Shown piece after piece: positions 1-9,654 of a stretch of DNA of 64,000 nucleotides; within the stretch, counting starts at the first letter, position 1; each line of letters opens with the position of its first letter. The position numbers were made by a program, and so were the translations under genes. Location of the stretch: NCBI RefSeq assembly GCF_021183825.1, contig NZ_CP089211.1, positions 682,001-746,000 on the forward strand, in the 5' to 3' direction. The notes below the pieces were generated by a model. The model saw only the letters and a list, made by a program, of their open reading frames with translations, did not search any database and had not been told where the DNA came from. This stretch comes from Sinomicrobium kalidii (GTDB lineage: Bacteria > Bacteroidota > Bacteroidia > Flavobacteriales > Flavobacteriaceae).

Positions 1-1432
1 CATATACCCAGTGTACCAGGGTCAGTGTCACAACGACAAGAAAGATCACGGTGATTAGGTTCAGGAAAAAACCGGCCCTGACCATATCGGACATTTTAAT
101 GTATCCGCTGGAAAACACAATGGCATTGGGCGGGGTGGATATGGGCATCATAAAGGCACAGCTGGAAGCCAGCGCCACAGGTACCGCGAGATACATCGGG
201 TTAATTTCAAGCGTCCTGGCAATCCCCAGTACGATGGGCATAAAAATAACCACCAGGGCCACATTGCTCATCAATTCGGTAACGTAAAGTGTAAATGCTG
301 TTAAAAGGAAAATCAGCAGCCACAGGGGCATGGTCCCGTCACCTGCAATAACATTCCCCACAAATTCCACTATCCCCGTACTTTCAAGTCCCTTGGCCAG
401 GCAGATCCCTCCCCCGAAAAGTAAAAGTATGCCCCAGGGAAGTTTTTCGGTATGGCTCCAGTTCAGCACATATTCCTGTCTTTTCAACTTTACCGGAAGC
501 ACAAACATTAAAAGTCCGCCGCCCATTGCAATGATCGTATCATTGAGATAACTTCCTCCCAGCAAACCGTTAATCTGTGTTTTGAACACCCAACAACAGG
601 CCGTGATAAAAAACACAACCGCCACCACCTTTTCAGCCAGGTTCATCCTGCCCAGTTCTTTTAGTTTTGCCTGGACCAGTTCACCGGAACCGGCCAGTTT
701 ACCCAGTTTATGCGGGAAGAGTATCCTGGTTATCAAAAAATAAGTAACGAACAGTAAAACAAAACAAACCGGAATCCCTATGAGCAACCAACGCCCGAAC
801 TCCACTTCCTGCTGATAGAATTCTTTCATAAACCCTACAAAAACCACATTCGGCGGCGTACCTATAATCGTGGTCACCCCTCCGATATTGGCTGCGTATG
901 CTATACTGAGCATCAGTCCCAGTTTAAACCTGTGGTATCCTTTTTCCTGCCCTTCCTGCTTTTCTTCTTCCAGCAGGTTCACAATAGATAAGGCGATGGG
1001 TAGCATCATTACGGCAGTGGCCGTATTGGATATCCACATGCTCAGAAAGGCCGTGGACAACATAAACCCGAGGATAATTCCATTGGCATTGGTCCCGGTT
1101 ATTTTGAGTATGTTCAGGGCGATCCGGCGGTGGAGGTTCTGTTTCTCCATCGCCAGGGCTATGAGGAAACCACCCATAAAAAGGAAAACAATGGGGCTGG
1201 CATAAGGCGCTGCGGCCTCTGTCATGGTAAAAACCCCGAATACCGGGTATAAAACCAGGGGCAACAGGGCGGTTACAGGCAGCGGTACCGCATCTGTAAT
1301 CCACCACACCACCATCCATACCGCAAGTGCAACTACCTGGACAGCTCCCGGTTCCAGCGTATCAAAACTCAGGGTAGACAACAGGATCATAAACAATACC
1401 GGCCCGCTCATGAGCCCTATCACTTTTGCCAT
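1..1432 (-). CDS. DASS/SLC13-family sodium:anion symporter, 3' end outside window
   Basis: Reading the minus strand from the ATG at 1432 gives 477 open codons without a stop, so the C-terminal end lies beyond position 1. The protein is a polytopic inner-membrane carrier of the divalent-anion:sodium symporter family, which takes up dicarboxylates, citrate or sulfate with Na+. The family hairpin motifs are visible: SNTATAVMMLP in the first half (about residue 130) and STPPNAIVF near the end (about residue 450), plus GTPPNVVF at about 190. About 477 residues is nearly the usual length, so little is missing. It is the last visible gene after acs on the same strand, with a strong hairpin between them. 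The substrate cannot be told from sequence; the acs neighbourhood suggests a carboxylate. Confidence 0.9.
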   Translation of the reverse strand, partial: MAKVIGLMSGPVLFMILLSTLSFDTLEPGAVQVVALAVWMVVWWITDAVPLPVTALLPLVLYPVFGVFTMTEAAAPYASPIVFLFMGGFLIALAMEKQNLHRRIALNILKITGTNANGIILGFMLSTAFLSMWISNTATAVMMLPIALSIVNLLEEEKQEGQEKGYHRFKLGLMLSIAYAANIGGVTTIIGTPPNVVFVGFMKEFYQQEVEFGRWLLIGIPVCFVLLFVTYFLITRILFPHKLGKLAGSGELVQAKLKELGRMNLAEKVVAVVFFITACCWVFKTQINGLLGGSYLNDTIIAMGGGLLMFVLPVKLKRQEYVLNWSHTEKLPWGILLLFGGGICLAKGLESTGIVEFVGNVIAGDGTMPLWLLIFLLTAFTLYVTELMSNVALVVIFMPIVLGIARTLEINPMYLAVPVALASSCAFMMPISTPPNAIVFSSGYIKMSDMVRAGFFLNLITVIFLVVVTLTLVHWVY

Positions 1433-1467
1433 ATATCAGGAATTTATTGCGGGAATAGTGTATATGT

Positions 1468-1498
1468 GTGTACGATCCAGGAGACCCGGATCGTACAC
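1468..1498 (-). other. Perfect 11-bp hairpin between acs and the DASS gene
   Basis: GTGTACGATCC (1468-1478) and GGATCGTACAC (1488-1498) are exact reverse complements around a 9-nt loop. On the minus-strand transcript the hairpin lies just after the acs stop and 36 nt before the DASS start. No U-tract follows, so a processing or stability element, or partial attenuation between the two genes, is more likely than a plain terminator. Confidence 0.6.
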
Positions 1499-1507
1499 CT
1501 ATAAAAT

Positions 1508-3412
1508 TCAGACTACATTTTCAATGATCTCAGACACTACTTCCGGATTGAGGAGTGTGGAAGTATCCCCAAGATTACTGGTGTCTTTTGAAGCTATCTT
1601 CCGGAGTATCCTTCGCATGATCTTACCACTCCGGGTCTTGGGCAAACCACTTACGAACTGTATCTTGTCCAGCTTGGCTATAGGCCCTATGTGTTCGGAT
1701 ATATGCTGATTGATCTCCTTACTAAGGTTTTCGCGGTTTCTTGTTTCACCGGTTTCCTTGAGGATAATAAACCCGTAAAGCGCATTTCCCTTTACCTCAT
1801 GCGGAAAACCGACTATAGCCGATTCTGCCACGGCGGGGTGCTCGTTTATGGCGTCTTCTATCGGGGCCGTACCGAGATTATGGCCCGAAACAATAACCAC
1901 ATCATCTACCCGTCCGGTGATGCGGTAATATCCTACCTCATCCCTCAGGGCGCCGTCTCCGGTAAAATATTTCCCCGGAAAGGCGGAAAAATACGTTTCC
2001 TTGTACCTCCTGTGGTCACCCCAAATGGTCCTGGCCATAGACGGCCACGGGAATTTAATGCACAAGCTTCCCACTACCTGATTACCTTCTATTTCATTGC
2101 GTTTGTCGTCCATCAGCACGGGTTGTACTCCGGGTAGCGGCAATGTGGCATAGGTGGGTTTTGTTGGTGTGGAAAAAGCTATGGGCGAGAGCATGATCCC
2201 CCCGGTCTCGGTTTGCCACCAGGTATCGACTATAGGGCATTTCTTGTTCCCTACATGATCGTTATACCAGTGCCAGGCTTCTTCATTGATGGGCTCTCCT
2301 ACCGAACCAAGCACTTTAAGCGAGGAGAGGTCGTATTTGGTGACCCACTCCGTACTTTGCTTGGCGAGGGCCCTGATAGCCGTAGGAGCGGTATAGAACT
2401 GCGTTACCTTGTGTTTGTCTACTACCTCCCAGAACCTCCCGTAATCGGGATAAGAAGGCACACCTTCGAACATCACGGTTGTTGCCCCGTTGGCCAGGGG
2501 GCCGTATAAAATATAGGAGTGTCCGGTAATCCAGCCTATATCGGCGGTGCACCAGTACACATCTTTTTCCTCGTACTGGAATACATTTTTAAATGTGTAT
2601 GCCGTATAAACCATATATCCGGCTGTGGTGTGCAGCATTCCCTTGGGCCTTCCGGTAGAACCGGAGGTATATAAAATAAAAAGAGGGTCCTCGGCATCCA
2701 TAACTTCGGCTACGGAAACATCAGACACGCTGTCCAGCAACGGTTGCAGCCAATGGTCCCGTCCTTCTTTCATGGATATTTCGGTATTGGTACGTTTGGC
2801 GACCAGCACCGATTCGACGGACGGACAATCCTCCATGGCCTCGTCGACAATACCTTTCAGGTCGATCGTTTTGTTGCCGCGGAAACCACCGTCGGCAGTA
2901 ATGACCATTTTACATTCACTGTCCTGAATCCTCGTGGCCAGCGCTGTTGAAGAAAAACCTGCAAAAACCACGGAGTGAATAGCCCCGATACGGGCACATG
3001 CCAGAACTGCAACAGCGAGCTCGGGAATCATGGGCAGGTAGATACACACCCTGTCCCCTTTTTCAATGCCCTTTTCACGGAGCACATTGGCCATTTTGCA
3101 CACCCGTTCATAGAGATCGTTATAGGTAATATGCTGTGATGGTTCGGCAGGGTCATTGGGTTCGAAAATAATGGCCGTTTTATCGCCCCGCTTGGCCAGG
3201 TGACGGTCTATACAGTTTTTGGTAATATTGAGTTTTGCATTTACAAACCATTTCACTTCGGCCTCTTCCAGCTTGTATTCCAATACCTTGTCCCATTTCT
3301 TGTACCATACAAAATCATCGGCAACCTTAGACCAGAATTTTCTCGGTTCACGGACCGACCTTTTGTAGACCTTGAAATATTGCTCCAGACTCTTTACTTC
3401 GTAAACACCCAT
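1508..3412 (-). CDS. acs: Acetyl-CoA synthetase (AMP-forming)
   Basis: This cytoplasmic enzyme converts acetate, ATP and CoA to acetyl-CoA, AMP and PPi through acetyl-AMP. The 634-residue product has the full ANL-family length. The P-loop-like motif YTSGSTGRPKG lies near residue 250. The C-terminal motif TRSGKIMRR carries the catalytic lysine (about 596), which is acetylated by Pat-type enzymes in other bacteria. The ATG start at 3412 gives the usual Acs N-terminus (MGVYEVKSLEQYF). It sits on the minus strand downstream of an SSS symporter and its DUF4212 partner and upstream of a DASS carrier, consistent with acetate or carboxylate scavenging. A 305-bp spacer separates it from the symporter, so it may have its own promoter. 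Confidence 0.97.
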   Translation of the reverse strand: MGVYEVKSLEQYFKVYKRSVREPRKFWSKVADDFVWYKKWDKVLEYKLEEAEVKWFVNAKLNITKNCIDRHLAKRGDKTAIIFEPNDPAEPSQHITYNDLYERVCKMANVLREKGIEKGDRVCIYLPMIPELAVAVLACARIGAIHSVVFAGFSSTALATRIQDSECKMVITADGGFRGNKTIDLKGIVDEAMEDCPSVESVLVAKRTNTEISMKEGRDHWLQPLLDSVSDVSVAEVMDAEDPLFILYTSGSTGRPKGMLHTTAGYMVYTAYTFKNVFQYEEKDVYWCTADIGWITGHSYILYGPLANGATTVMFEGVPSYPDYGRFWEVVDKHKVTQFYTAPTAIRALAKQSTEWVTKYDLSSLKVLGSVGEPINEEAWHWYNDHVGNKKCPIVDTWWQTETGGIMLSPIAFSTPTKPTYATLPLPGVQPVLMDDKRNEIEGNQVVGSLCIKFPWPSMARTIWGDHRRYKETYFSAFPGKYFTGDGALRDEVGYYRITGRVDDVVIVSGHNLGTAPIEDAINEHPAVAESAIVGFPHEVKGNALYGFIILKETGETRNRENLSKEINQHISEHIGPIAKLDKIQFVSGLPKTRSGKIMRRILRKIASKDTSNLGDTSTLLNPEVVSEIIENVV

Positions 3413-3717
3413 AGTAAGCTTTTTCTTTTTATTTTTTTGGTTATACTATTATGCCTTCAGCTAAGGTAAAACCACCCGGGGGGACGTACACAACGGGATT
3501 ACATCCAGAATTTTCCCTGCTGTTGACATTACATTATTAATTGTGCCCGGTTTTTTATGATTTTACCATATAAACCTGCAAAAACGTATCAAATATATAA
3601 TTAAAATCTGCTTCAGGCATATTTTTGGCTATAATCTTCTTCACTATTTATTGACTTTTGCATATTCGGTATTAAATAACATAAGTGCTATGTTAAATGC
3701 ACCTGCAGGCGTAGTAA
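3413..3717 (-). promoter_or_regulatory. acs upstream spacer with candidate -7 element
   Basis: This 305-bp spacer holds no credible gene. The minus strand has TATATTTG at 3590-3597, a match to the Bacteroidota -7 consensus TAnnTTTG, but I see no good TTTG -33 partner. If used, it would give acs a leader of about 170 nt. The spacer is AT-rich with several poly-T runs and shows no clear terminator for the upstream symporter. Confidence 0.3.
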
Positions 3718-5412
3718 TCAATGAGAGGGAGCTTCTCCCGTTCCCTCCGGAATCCTGATATGCTCAACGATTTCCTGTACGTCTTCGGGGGGAGGCGCAG
3801 TAAACCTGCTTATCACAAGGGATACCACAAAATTGACCGTCATGGCTATCATACCGAAACCTTCCGGGGAAATGCCGAACCACCAGTCTTTCTCTTCGCC
3901 CCCGCCGAACATATTGAACTTGAATTTCATCATGTAAAACAGCATCAGCAATATTCCCACCACCATACCACTTATTGCGCCTTCCTTGTTCATTCTCTTA
4001 TAAAAAATGCCCAGGATAATGGCCGGAAAGAATGAAGCCGCCGCCAGTCCGAAAGCCAGTGCCACCACTGCCGCTACAAACCCGGGGGGATTGATACCGA
4101 AATACCCTGCCACAACTACGGCCACCGTAGCAGACAACCGGGCGATCCACAACTCGGCTTTATCGGATATGTCCGGACGTATCTGCTTTTTGATCAGGTC
4201 GTGCGATACCGAAGTGGAAATAACGAGCAATAACCCTGCGGCCGTAGAGAGTGCTGCTGCCAGTCCTCCGGCAGCCACCAGGGCGATCACCCAATTCGGC
4301 AACTGCGCAATTTCGGGATTGGCCAGGACCATGATATCGTTGTCTATCTGAAGTTCATTGGCTTTTTCATCGGCGACATACTGTATCCGTCCGTCATTGT
4401 TTTTATCGGTAAACGTGAGGAGCCCGGTGGTCTCCCAGTTCGTAAACCACTGTGGCATAGAGGTATACTCTTTATTACTCACGGTTTCAATAAGATTGGT
4501 ACGGGCAAATGCAGATACCGCGGGAGCAGTGGTATACAAGATGGCTATAAAAAGCAGGGCGAGCCCGGCCGATTTCCTGGCATCTTTTACCCCGGGCACC
4601 GTAAAAAAACGAACAATAACATGCGGTAGTCCGGCAGTACCCACCATGAGTGCCAGGGTTATGGCAAAAACATCGATCATACTCTTGGTACCGTCGGTAT
4701 ATTCGGCAAAACCGAGTTCCCTTGACAGTCCGTTCAGTTTATCGAGCAGGTACATCCCTGAGCCGTCTGTCAATGTATCTCCCATTCCCAGTTGAGGGAT
4801 AGGGTTTCCCGTCATCTGAATGGATATGAAGATCGCGGGGACCATAAAGGCAAATATCAGCACACAATATTGCGCCACCTGGGTATAGGTAATCCCTTTC
4901 ATCCCGCCGAGTACGGCATAAAACAATACGATCACCATACCGATAACGACGCCCGTATTGATATCGACCTCGAGAAAGCGTGAAAAAACCACGCCTACGC
5001 CGCGCATCTGTCCGGCCACATAGGTAAAGGAAACTATCAGGGCACATATAACCGCCACGGTTCGTGCCGTCCTCGAATAATAACGGTCGCCTATAAAATC
5101 CGGAACGGTAAACTTACCGAATTTCCGAAGGTAGGGCGCCAGAAGCAACGCGAGAAGCACATACCCGCCGGTCCACCCCATCAGGTAAACGGCACCGTCA
5201 TATCCCATAAAGGAGATGATCCCGGCCATGGAAATAAATGAAGCAGCCGACATCCAGTCAGCTGCGGTAGCCATTCCGTTGGCCAGGGGAGAAACGCCTC
5301 CTCCGGCCACATAAAATTCTTTCGTGGACCCTGCCCGGGACCAGATGGCGATCCCTATATATATGGCAAATGAAATGGCCACAATGATATACGTCCATAT
5401 TTGTACACTCAT
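3718..5412 (-). CDS. Sodium:solute symporter, VC_2705-type large subunit (ActP-like)
   Basis: This 564-residue polytopic membrane protein of the sodium:solute symporter family belongs to the subgroup that pairs with a small DUF4212 protein, which is encoded just upstream. Members are thought to take up acetate or similar monocarboxylates with Na+. The family features GGGVSPLANGMATAADWMSAA near residue 40 and repeated hydrophobic helices are visible. A long loop (about residues 310-365) carries DKNNDGRIQY, which resembles an EF-hand or dockerin calcium loop (D-x-N-x-D-G-x-I). The ATG at 5412 follows DUF4212 by 154 bp. Acs downstream fits acetate uptake followed by activation. The substrate is inferred from context, not shown. 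Confidence 0.93.
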   Translation of the reverse strand: MSVQIWTYIIVAISFAIYIGIAIWSRAGSTKEFYVAGGGVSPLANGMATAADWMSAASFISMAGIISFMGYDGAVYLMGWTGGYVLLALLLAPYLRKFGKFTVPDFIGDRYYSRTARTVAVICALIVSFTYVAGQMRGVGVVFSRFLEVDINTGVVIGMVIVLFYAVLGGMKGITYTQVAQYCVLIFAFMVPAIFISIQMTGNPIPQLGMGDTLTDGSGMYLLDKLNGLSRELGFAEYTDGTKSMIDVFAITLALMVGTAGLPHVIVRFFTVPGVKDARKSAGLALLFIAILYTTAPAVSAFARTNLIETVSNKEYTSMPQWFTNWETTGLLTFTDKNNDGRIQYVADEKANELQIDNDIMVLANPEIAQLPNWVIALVAAGGLAAALSTAAGLLLVISTSVSHDLIKKQIRPDISDKAELWIARLSATVAVVVAGYFGINPPGFVAAVVALAFGLAAASFFPAIILGIFYKRMNKEGAISGMVVGILLMLFYMMKFKFNMFGGGEEKDWWFGISPEGFGMIAMTVNFVVSLVISRFTAPPPEDVQEIVEHIRIPEGTGEAPSH

Positions 5413-5566
5413 GGTTTTTGGGTTGGTTGATTAATTCTTTATTTGTCAAAAGCGCATAAAAAAACAGCGTATTGCTGCGTGTATTTGTTTAATATCCGGT
5501 CTTTCGTTCCACAATTCCGGAAAAACGCCTGTCGATTCCCCCGGAGTTTGCGGTTACACATCCACC

Positions 5567-5824
5567 TTATTTGTGATACCCGTATTTCCTGTCCAGTTTA
5601 TTCATCAAACGGATATACACAAATACGAGGATGACAAACACGTATATAGCTCCCTGCTGGGCGAACCAGAACCCCAATTCAAAACCTCCTATACGAATAT
5701 TGTTCAGTACATCCTTTAGTAGTATCCCTGCCCCGTAAGAGACCAGGAACCATATTCCAAGCAGAATGAAGAGGTATTTCAGATTTTCTTTCCAGTAAGC
5801 TGTTGCTTTTTGCCTTGGTGTCAT
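5567..5824 (-). CDS. DUF4212 small subunit of sodium:solute symporter
   Basis: This small membrane protein of 85 residues has two hydrophobic segments (about residues 17-40 and 50-72) and the GIWFLVSYGAGILL / GFWFAQQGAIYVFV pattern typical of DUF4212. Such proteins are encoded next to VC_2705-type symporters and are thought to form a complex with them. The ATG at 5824 is preferred over the in-frame TTG one codon earlier. It is first in the order DUF4212, symporter, acs, DASS on the minus strand, although the 154-bp gap to the symporter is larger than usual for such a pair. Confidence 0.9.
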   Translation of the reverse strand: MTPRQKATAYWKENLKYLFILLGIWFLVSYGAGILLKDVLNNIRIGGFELGFWFAQQGAIYVFVILVFVYIRLMNKLDRKYGYHK

Positions 5825-5977
5825 CAAAATAAAATGTTTGCTTTATTCGATAAATATAATATTTTAACTTCGTTTTACCGATGACATCATAAAAAATCAA
5901 CAAAAAATATCAGTATCACAAACATATCATACATTTCCGGATGATTCTCCTTCACAAGGATGTCCTTAGGCGCAAAC

Positions 5978-6015
5978 AAAAAAATCCCCCGTAAATAAAT
6001 CAATATTACGGAGGA
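5978..6015 (-). terminator. Intrinsic terminator after DUF4136 gene
   Basis: On the minus strand a stem CCTCCGTAA / TTACGGGGG (one G-T pair) with an AT-rich loop is followed directly by seven T residues. It lies about 30 bp past the stop of the DUF4136 lipoprotein gene. Confidence 0.75.
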
Positions 6016-6046
6016 TCAGGGTTTATAACAATTACATGCATTATTT

Positions 6047-6589
6047 TTACCTGCTTGCCTGTCTGCTGTCGGCTCCGGGAGGATATTTTTCGAGTATGCT
6101 TCGTACAAACTCATTGATGCGTTCTTCTTTTTTATCCATCCTGTGGGTCAGGTAGCCTGTACCTTTACCCTGCCATACCAGTTCGTTTTTCCCCGCATCG
6201 ATAAAGTCGATAAAGAGAGAACCTTCGGTGGTTGTGGAAACATTCGGGTAATTCATACCCCACCAATACGGGTTCCAGCCCCAGCCCCAACCGTAGTTGT
6301 TGTAAACATCCACACGTTCTTTTTCGGTCGTGAAAATACTGACGAGCATGTCGGGGTTTTCGGATTTGGTCATCCCTTTGGCCAGGAGTTCGGCTTCTAT
6401 GGCTCTTAATATCCTTTTCTTGTCAAGGTCTGAGATCTCGGCCTTATCTATTCCGGGCTTAAAGAAGGCAAACGATCTGTAGTTATTAAAATCGGCCTGT
6501 TTATCATAATCGGCAGCAACCCGGACTGAGGCACAGGATCCCAGAAAAAGTGCGAGTATACATACCGGTAATAGTTTTATTGCTTTCAT
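6047..6589 (-). CDS. DUF4136 lipoprotein
   Basis: The 180-residue product begins with a lipoprotein signal peptide with lipobox LFLGSC (Cys19), so it is expected to be acylated and anchored in an envelope membrane. The mature part matches the DUF4136 pattern: VAADYDKQADFNNYRSFAFF near the start, then DKKRILRAIEAELLAKGM, then an aromatic/glycine-rich stretch (GWGWGWNPYWWG) before a beta-rich C-terminal part ending in a RINEFVRSILEKYPP helix. DUF4136 has no established biochemical role. It is a single-gene unit with its own terminator. Start ATG at 6589. Confidence 0.88.
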   Translation of the reverse strand: MKAIKLLPVCILALFLGSCASVRVAADYDKQADFNNYRSFAFFKPGIDKAEISDLDKKRILRAIEAELLAKGMTKSENPDMLVSIFTTEKERVDVYNNYGWGWGWNPYWWGMNYPNVSTTTEGSLFIDFIDAGKNELVWQGKGTGYLTHRMDKKEERINEFVRSILEKYPPGADSRQASR

Positions 6590-6731
6590 AATACTGTTTT
6601 AATTATTAATCTTGTATGGTTCAATCGGTATTTCCCGGGCCCGTTCAGGGGAAGCCGGGAACATATCGGGATCATATATAAAAATACAAATTTTACCTCG
6701 GCTTCGGCATAAAATATTCAACTTCTATTTG

Positions 6732-8756
6732 TTAAATATTTTCTAAAAGGGTATCGTCTACCCGGTTAGGCAGCGTTACTTTCAGACGCGGTTCGGTCTC
6801 CATCGCCCTGTTTATCGCAAAAACGGCTTCTTCATTCCGCGCCCAGCTTCGCCTTGCGATCCCGTTATTCACGTCCCAGAACAACATGGATTTCAGACGG
6901 TTGGCTGCTTCTTTTGTTCCATCAAGAACCATGCCGAACCCGCCATTGATCACCTCTCCCCAGCCTACGCCGCCGCCGTTGTGAATGCTCACCCAGGTAG
7001 CTCCGCGGAAGCTGTCTCCAATCACGTTGTGAATGGCCATATCGGCCGTGAAGCGCGAACCGTCATAGATATTGGAAGTTTCGCGGTACGGCGAATCTGT
7101 TCCCGACACATCGTGATGGTCCCGGCCTAGGACCACCTCGCCTATTTCACCACGTGCGATGGCATCGTTAAAGGCCTGTGCTATTTTTATGCGGCCTTCG
7201 GCATCGGCATACAGTATCCTTGCCTGTGATCCTACCACCAGCCTGTTTTCCTGCGCTCCTTTGATCCAACGGATATTGTCGGTCATTTGCTGCTGTATTT
7301 CCTCCGGTGAATTTTCACGGATTTCCTCCAGGATTTTGCAGGCTATGGCATCGGTACGGGCAAGGTCTTCCGGCTTACCGCTGGTACACACCCAACGGAA
7401 CGGCCCGAAACCGTAATCAAAACACATGGGGCCCATGATGTCCTGCACGTAGGAAGGATAACGGAACTCCTTTTCTTCTGGTCCGGCATTTTCTCCTTCA
7501 GGTGCGAGGACATCCGCTCCCGCCCTGGACGCTTCGAGCAAAAAGGCATTCCCGTAATCAAAAAAATAGGTACCCTGTGCCGTATGTTTGTTAATGGCCG
7601 TTGCCTGTCGCCTTAAACTGATCTGTACATATTCCCTGAACTTTTCCGGGTTTTCCGCCATCATTTTATTGGCCTCCTCGAAACTCAGTCCTGCCGGATA
7701 GTATCCACCCGCCCAGGGATTGTGTAACGAGGTCTGGTCCGACCCCAGGTCGATACGAATATTTTCCTTGTGGAAATGCTCCCAGACCTCGACCACATTC
7801 CCCAGGTAAGCTATGGATACGATCTCCTTATCGTTTTTTGCTTTTTTTACCCGTTCCGCAAGAACGTCCGGATCATCGATCATTTCATCCACCCATCCCT
7901 GGGAATGACGGGTAGCTACGGCTTTGGGATTAACTTCGGCACAGACGGTCACACACCCGGCAATGTTCCCTGCCTTGGGTTGCGCCCCGCTCATACCGCC
8001 GAGACCGGAAGTCACGAATAATGCCCCGGTCCCCCTGTCTCCCGATGACGGACTTTTACCGATTTTCCGCAAGGCGTTCATTACCGTAATGGTAGTTCCG
8101 TGAACAATACCCTGCGGACCGATGTACATATAGCTCCCGGCGGTCATCTGCCCGTATTGGGTTACACCGAGGGCATTGAATTTTTCCCAGTCGTCCGGTT
8201 TCGAATAATTGGGGACCATCATCCCGTTGGTGACCACCACCCTCGGGGCTTCCTTATGTGACGGGAACAATCCCAACGGATGACCGGAATACATGACCAG
8301 CGTTTGTTCTTCCGTCATTTCGGCCAGGTATTTCATTGCTATGCGGTATTGCGCCCAGTTCTGGAAAACGGCACCGTTCCCCCCGTAAGTAATGAGTTCA
8401 TGAGGATGTTGTGCCACTGCATGGTCCAGGTTGTTCTGTATCATTAACATAATGGCCGCGGCCTGCCTGCACCGGGCGGGATATTCTTCAATGGGACGGG
8501 CATACATTTTGTAATCGGGCCGGAAACGGTACATGTATATCCTCCCGTATTTTTCCAGTTCTTCCGCAAATTCAGGCAGAAGGACGGTATGGTGTTTTTT
8601 ATCAAAGTACCGAAGTGCATTCCGCAATGCCAGTTTCTTCTCTTTACCGGTGAGTATCTCCTTCCGTTTCGGAGCGTGGTTTACAGTGGTATCATATGGT
8701 TTTACACGGGGTAACTTATCCGGAATACCCTCAAGTAGCTGTTCTTTGAATGTCAT
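6732..8756 (-). CDS. hutU: Urocanate hydratase
   Basis: Urocanase is a cytoplasmic NAD+-dependent enzyme that hydrates urocanate to imidazolonepropionate in histidine breakdown. The 674-residue product is the long form found in Bacteroidota and eukaryotes rather than the 555-residue proteobacterial form. Supporting motifs are TYGGNGAVFQNWAQ, SGLGGMSGAQPKA and FGPFRWVCTSGKPEDL, which holds the conserved active-site cysteine (about residue 456). The ATG at 8756 (MTFKEQLLEG) is chosen over an upstream in-frame start at 8780, which would add eight unconserved residues. No hutH, hutI or hutG is adjacent, so the rest of the pathway must be encoded elsewhere if it is complete. Confidence 0.97.
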   Translation of the reverse strand: MTFKEQLLEGIPDKLPRVKPYDTTVNHAPKRKEILTGKEKKLALRNALRYFDKKHHTVLLPEFAEELEKYGRIYMYRFRPDYKMYARPIEEYPARCRQAAAIMLMIQNNLDHAVAQHPHELITYGGNGAVFQNWAQYRIAMKYLAEMTEEQTLVMYSGHPLGLFPSHKEAPRVVVTNGMMVPNYSKPDDWEKFNALGVTQYGQMTAGSYMYIGPQGIVHGTTITVMNALRKIGKSPSSGDRGTGALFVTSGLGGMSGAQPKAGNIAGCVTVCAEVNPKAVATRHSQGWVDEMIDDPDVLAERVKKAKNDKEIVSIAYLGNVVEVWEHFHKENIRIDLGSDQTSLHNPWAGGYYPAGLSFEEANKMMAENPEKFREYVQISLRRQATAINKHTAQGTYFFDYGNAFLLEASRAGADVLAPEGENAGPEEKEFRYPSYVQDIMGPMCFDYGFGPFRWVCTSGKPEDLARTDAIACKILEEIRENSPEEIQQQMTDNIRWIKGAQENRLVVGSQARILYADAEGRIKIAQAFNDAIARGEIGEVVLGRDHHDVSGTDSPYRETSNIYDGSRFTADMAIHNVIGDSFRGATWVSIHNGGGVGWGEVINGGFGMVLDGTKEAANRLKSMLFWDVNNGIARRSWARNEEAVFAINRAMETEPRLKVTLPNRVDDTLLENI

Positions 8757-8974
8757 AATATGATGATTTAAGGGCCGCATCGTACAGGAAAAACCTGCCC
8801 GGCGGACTCAATTTTATCTGGAATTTACAAATTGTATTGAATTTTATACTGATGCACCGGGCGCTTACCCGATACCGGAGACTTAAAAACAGGGGAAAGG
8901 CTAAGGATACCTGATATCCACCCTGTGATGGGTATAGGCAATCCTTATTTTATATTGCATGATACCGAGATCCA

Positions 8975-9187
<213 letters not shown>

Positions 9188-9265
9188 TTAGGGACACACT
9201 ACTTTGGTATATATCTTGTTATATTTACAAAGGTAATTTTTTGATTTCATTCCTGAAAGCGACAC

Positions 9266-9595
9266 ATGATTTTAATTTCCAAACACTTGTTTCCTAAGCG
9301 TTATGTGGGACTTACACTATGGCCCGTTATATTCCTGAAAACGCCCGAACTGAAAAATGACCCGGTGCTTCTCAATCACGAAAGAATTCATTTGAGACAG
9401 CAGATCGAGCTCTTTATCCTTCCTTTTTACCTGCTTTACGGGATGGAATGGATAATTGGCCTGGTCAAATACCGGAATGCCTATGCCGCATATAAAAACA
9501 TCAGTTTTGAACGGGAAGCCTATGCCAACGAACACAACCACAACTACCTGATAACAAGAACACCCTGGCGGTTTTTACGGTATATTTTTAACTGA
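9266..9595 (+). CDS. Small membrane protein with HExxH motif
   Basis: The 109-residue protein is conserved-looking but of unknown function. The motif LLNHERIHLRQQIE (about residues 36-49) contains HExxH, the zinc-binding signature of zincin metallopeptidases. A later FEREAYANE (about 82-90) could supply a third ligand, as in gluzincins. A hydrophobic segment (ELFILPFYLLYGMEWIIGLV) lies between them. It resembles a minimal membrane-embedded peptidase of the M48/M56 type but is much shorter than either. No peptidase activity can be claimed. Start ATG at 9266; the divergent DUF5522-like gene is 87 bp upstream. Confidence 0.72.
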   Translation: MILISKHLFPKRYVGLTLWPVIFLKTPELKNDPVLLNHERIHLRQQIELFILPFYLLYGMEWIIGLVKYRNAYAAYKNISFEREAYANEHNHNYLITRTPWRFLRYIFN

Positions 9596-9654
9596 CATTA
9601 ACATGGAAATGGCATTTTTTTTGCTGCTAACAACAGTAAAAAAAGCGTGTAAAA

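Noticed and set aside
924..1319. 131-codon minus-strand frame in the DASS gene
   Set aside because: A continuous 477-codon minus-strand frame in another register gives a DASS transporter with family motifs; the shorter frame is incidental.
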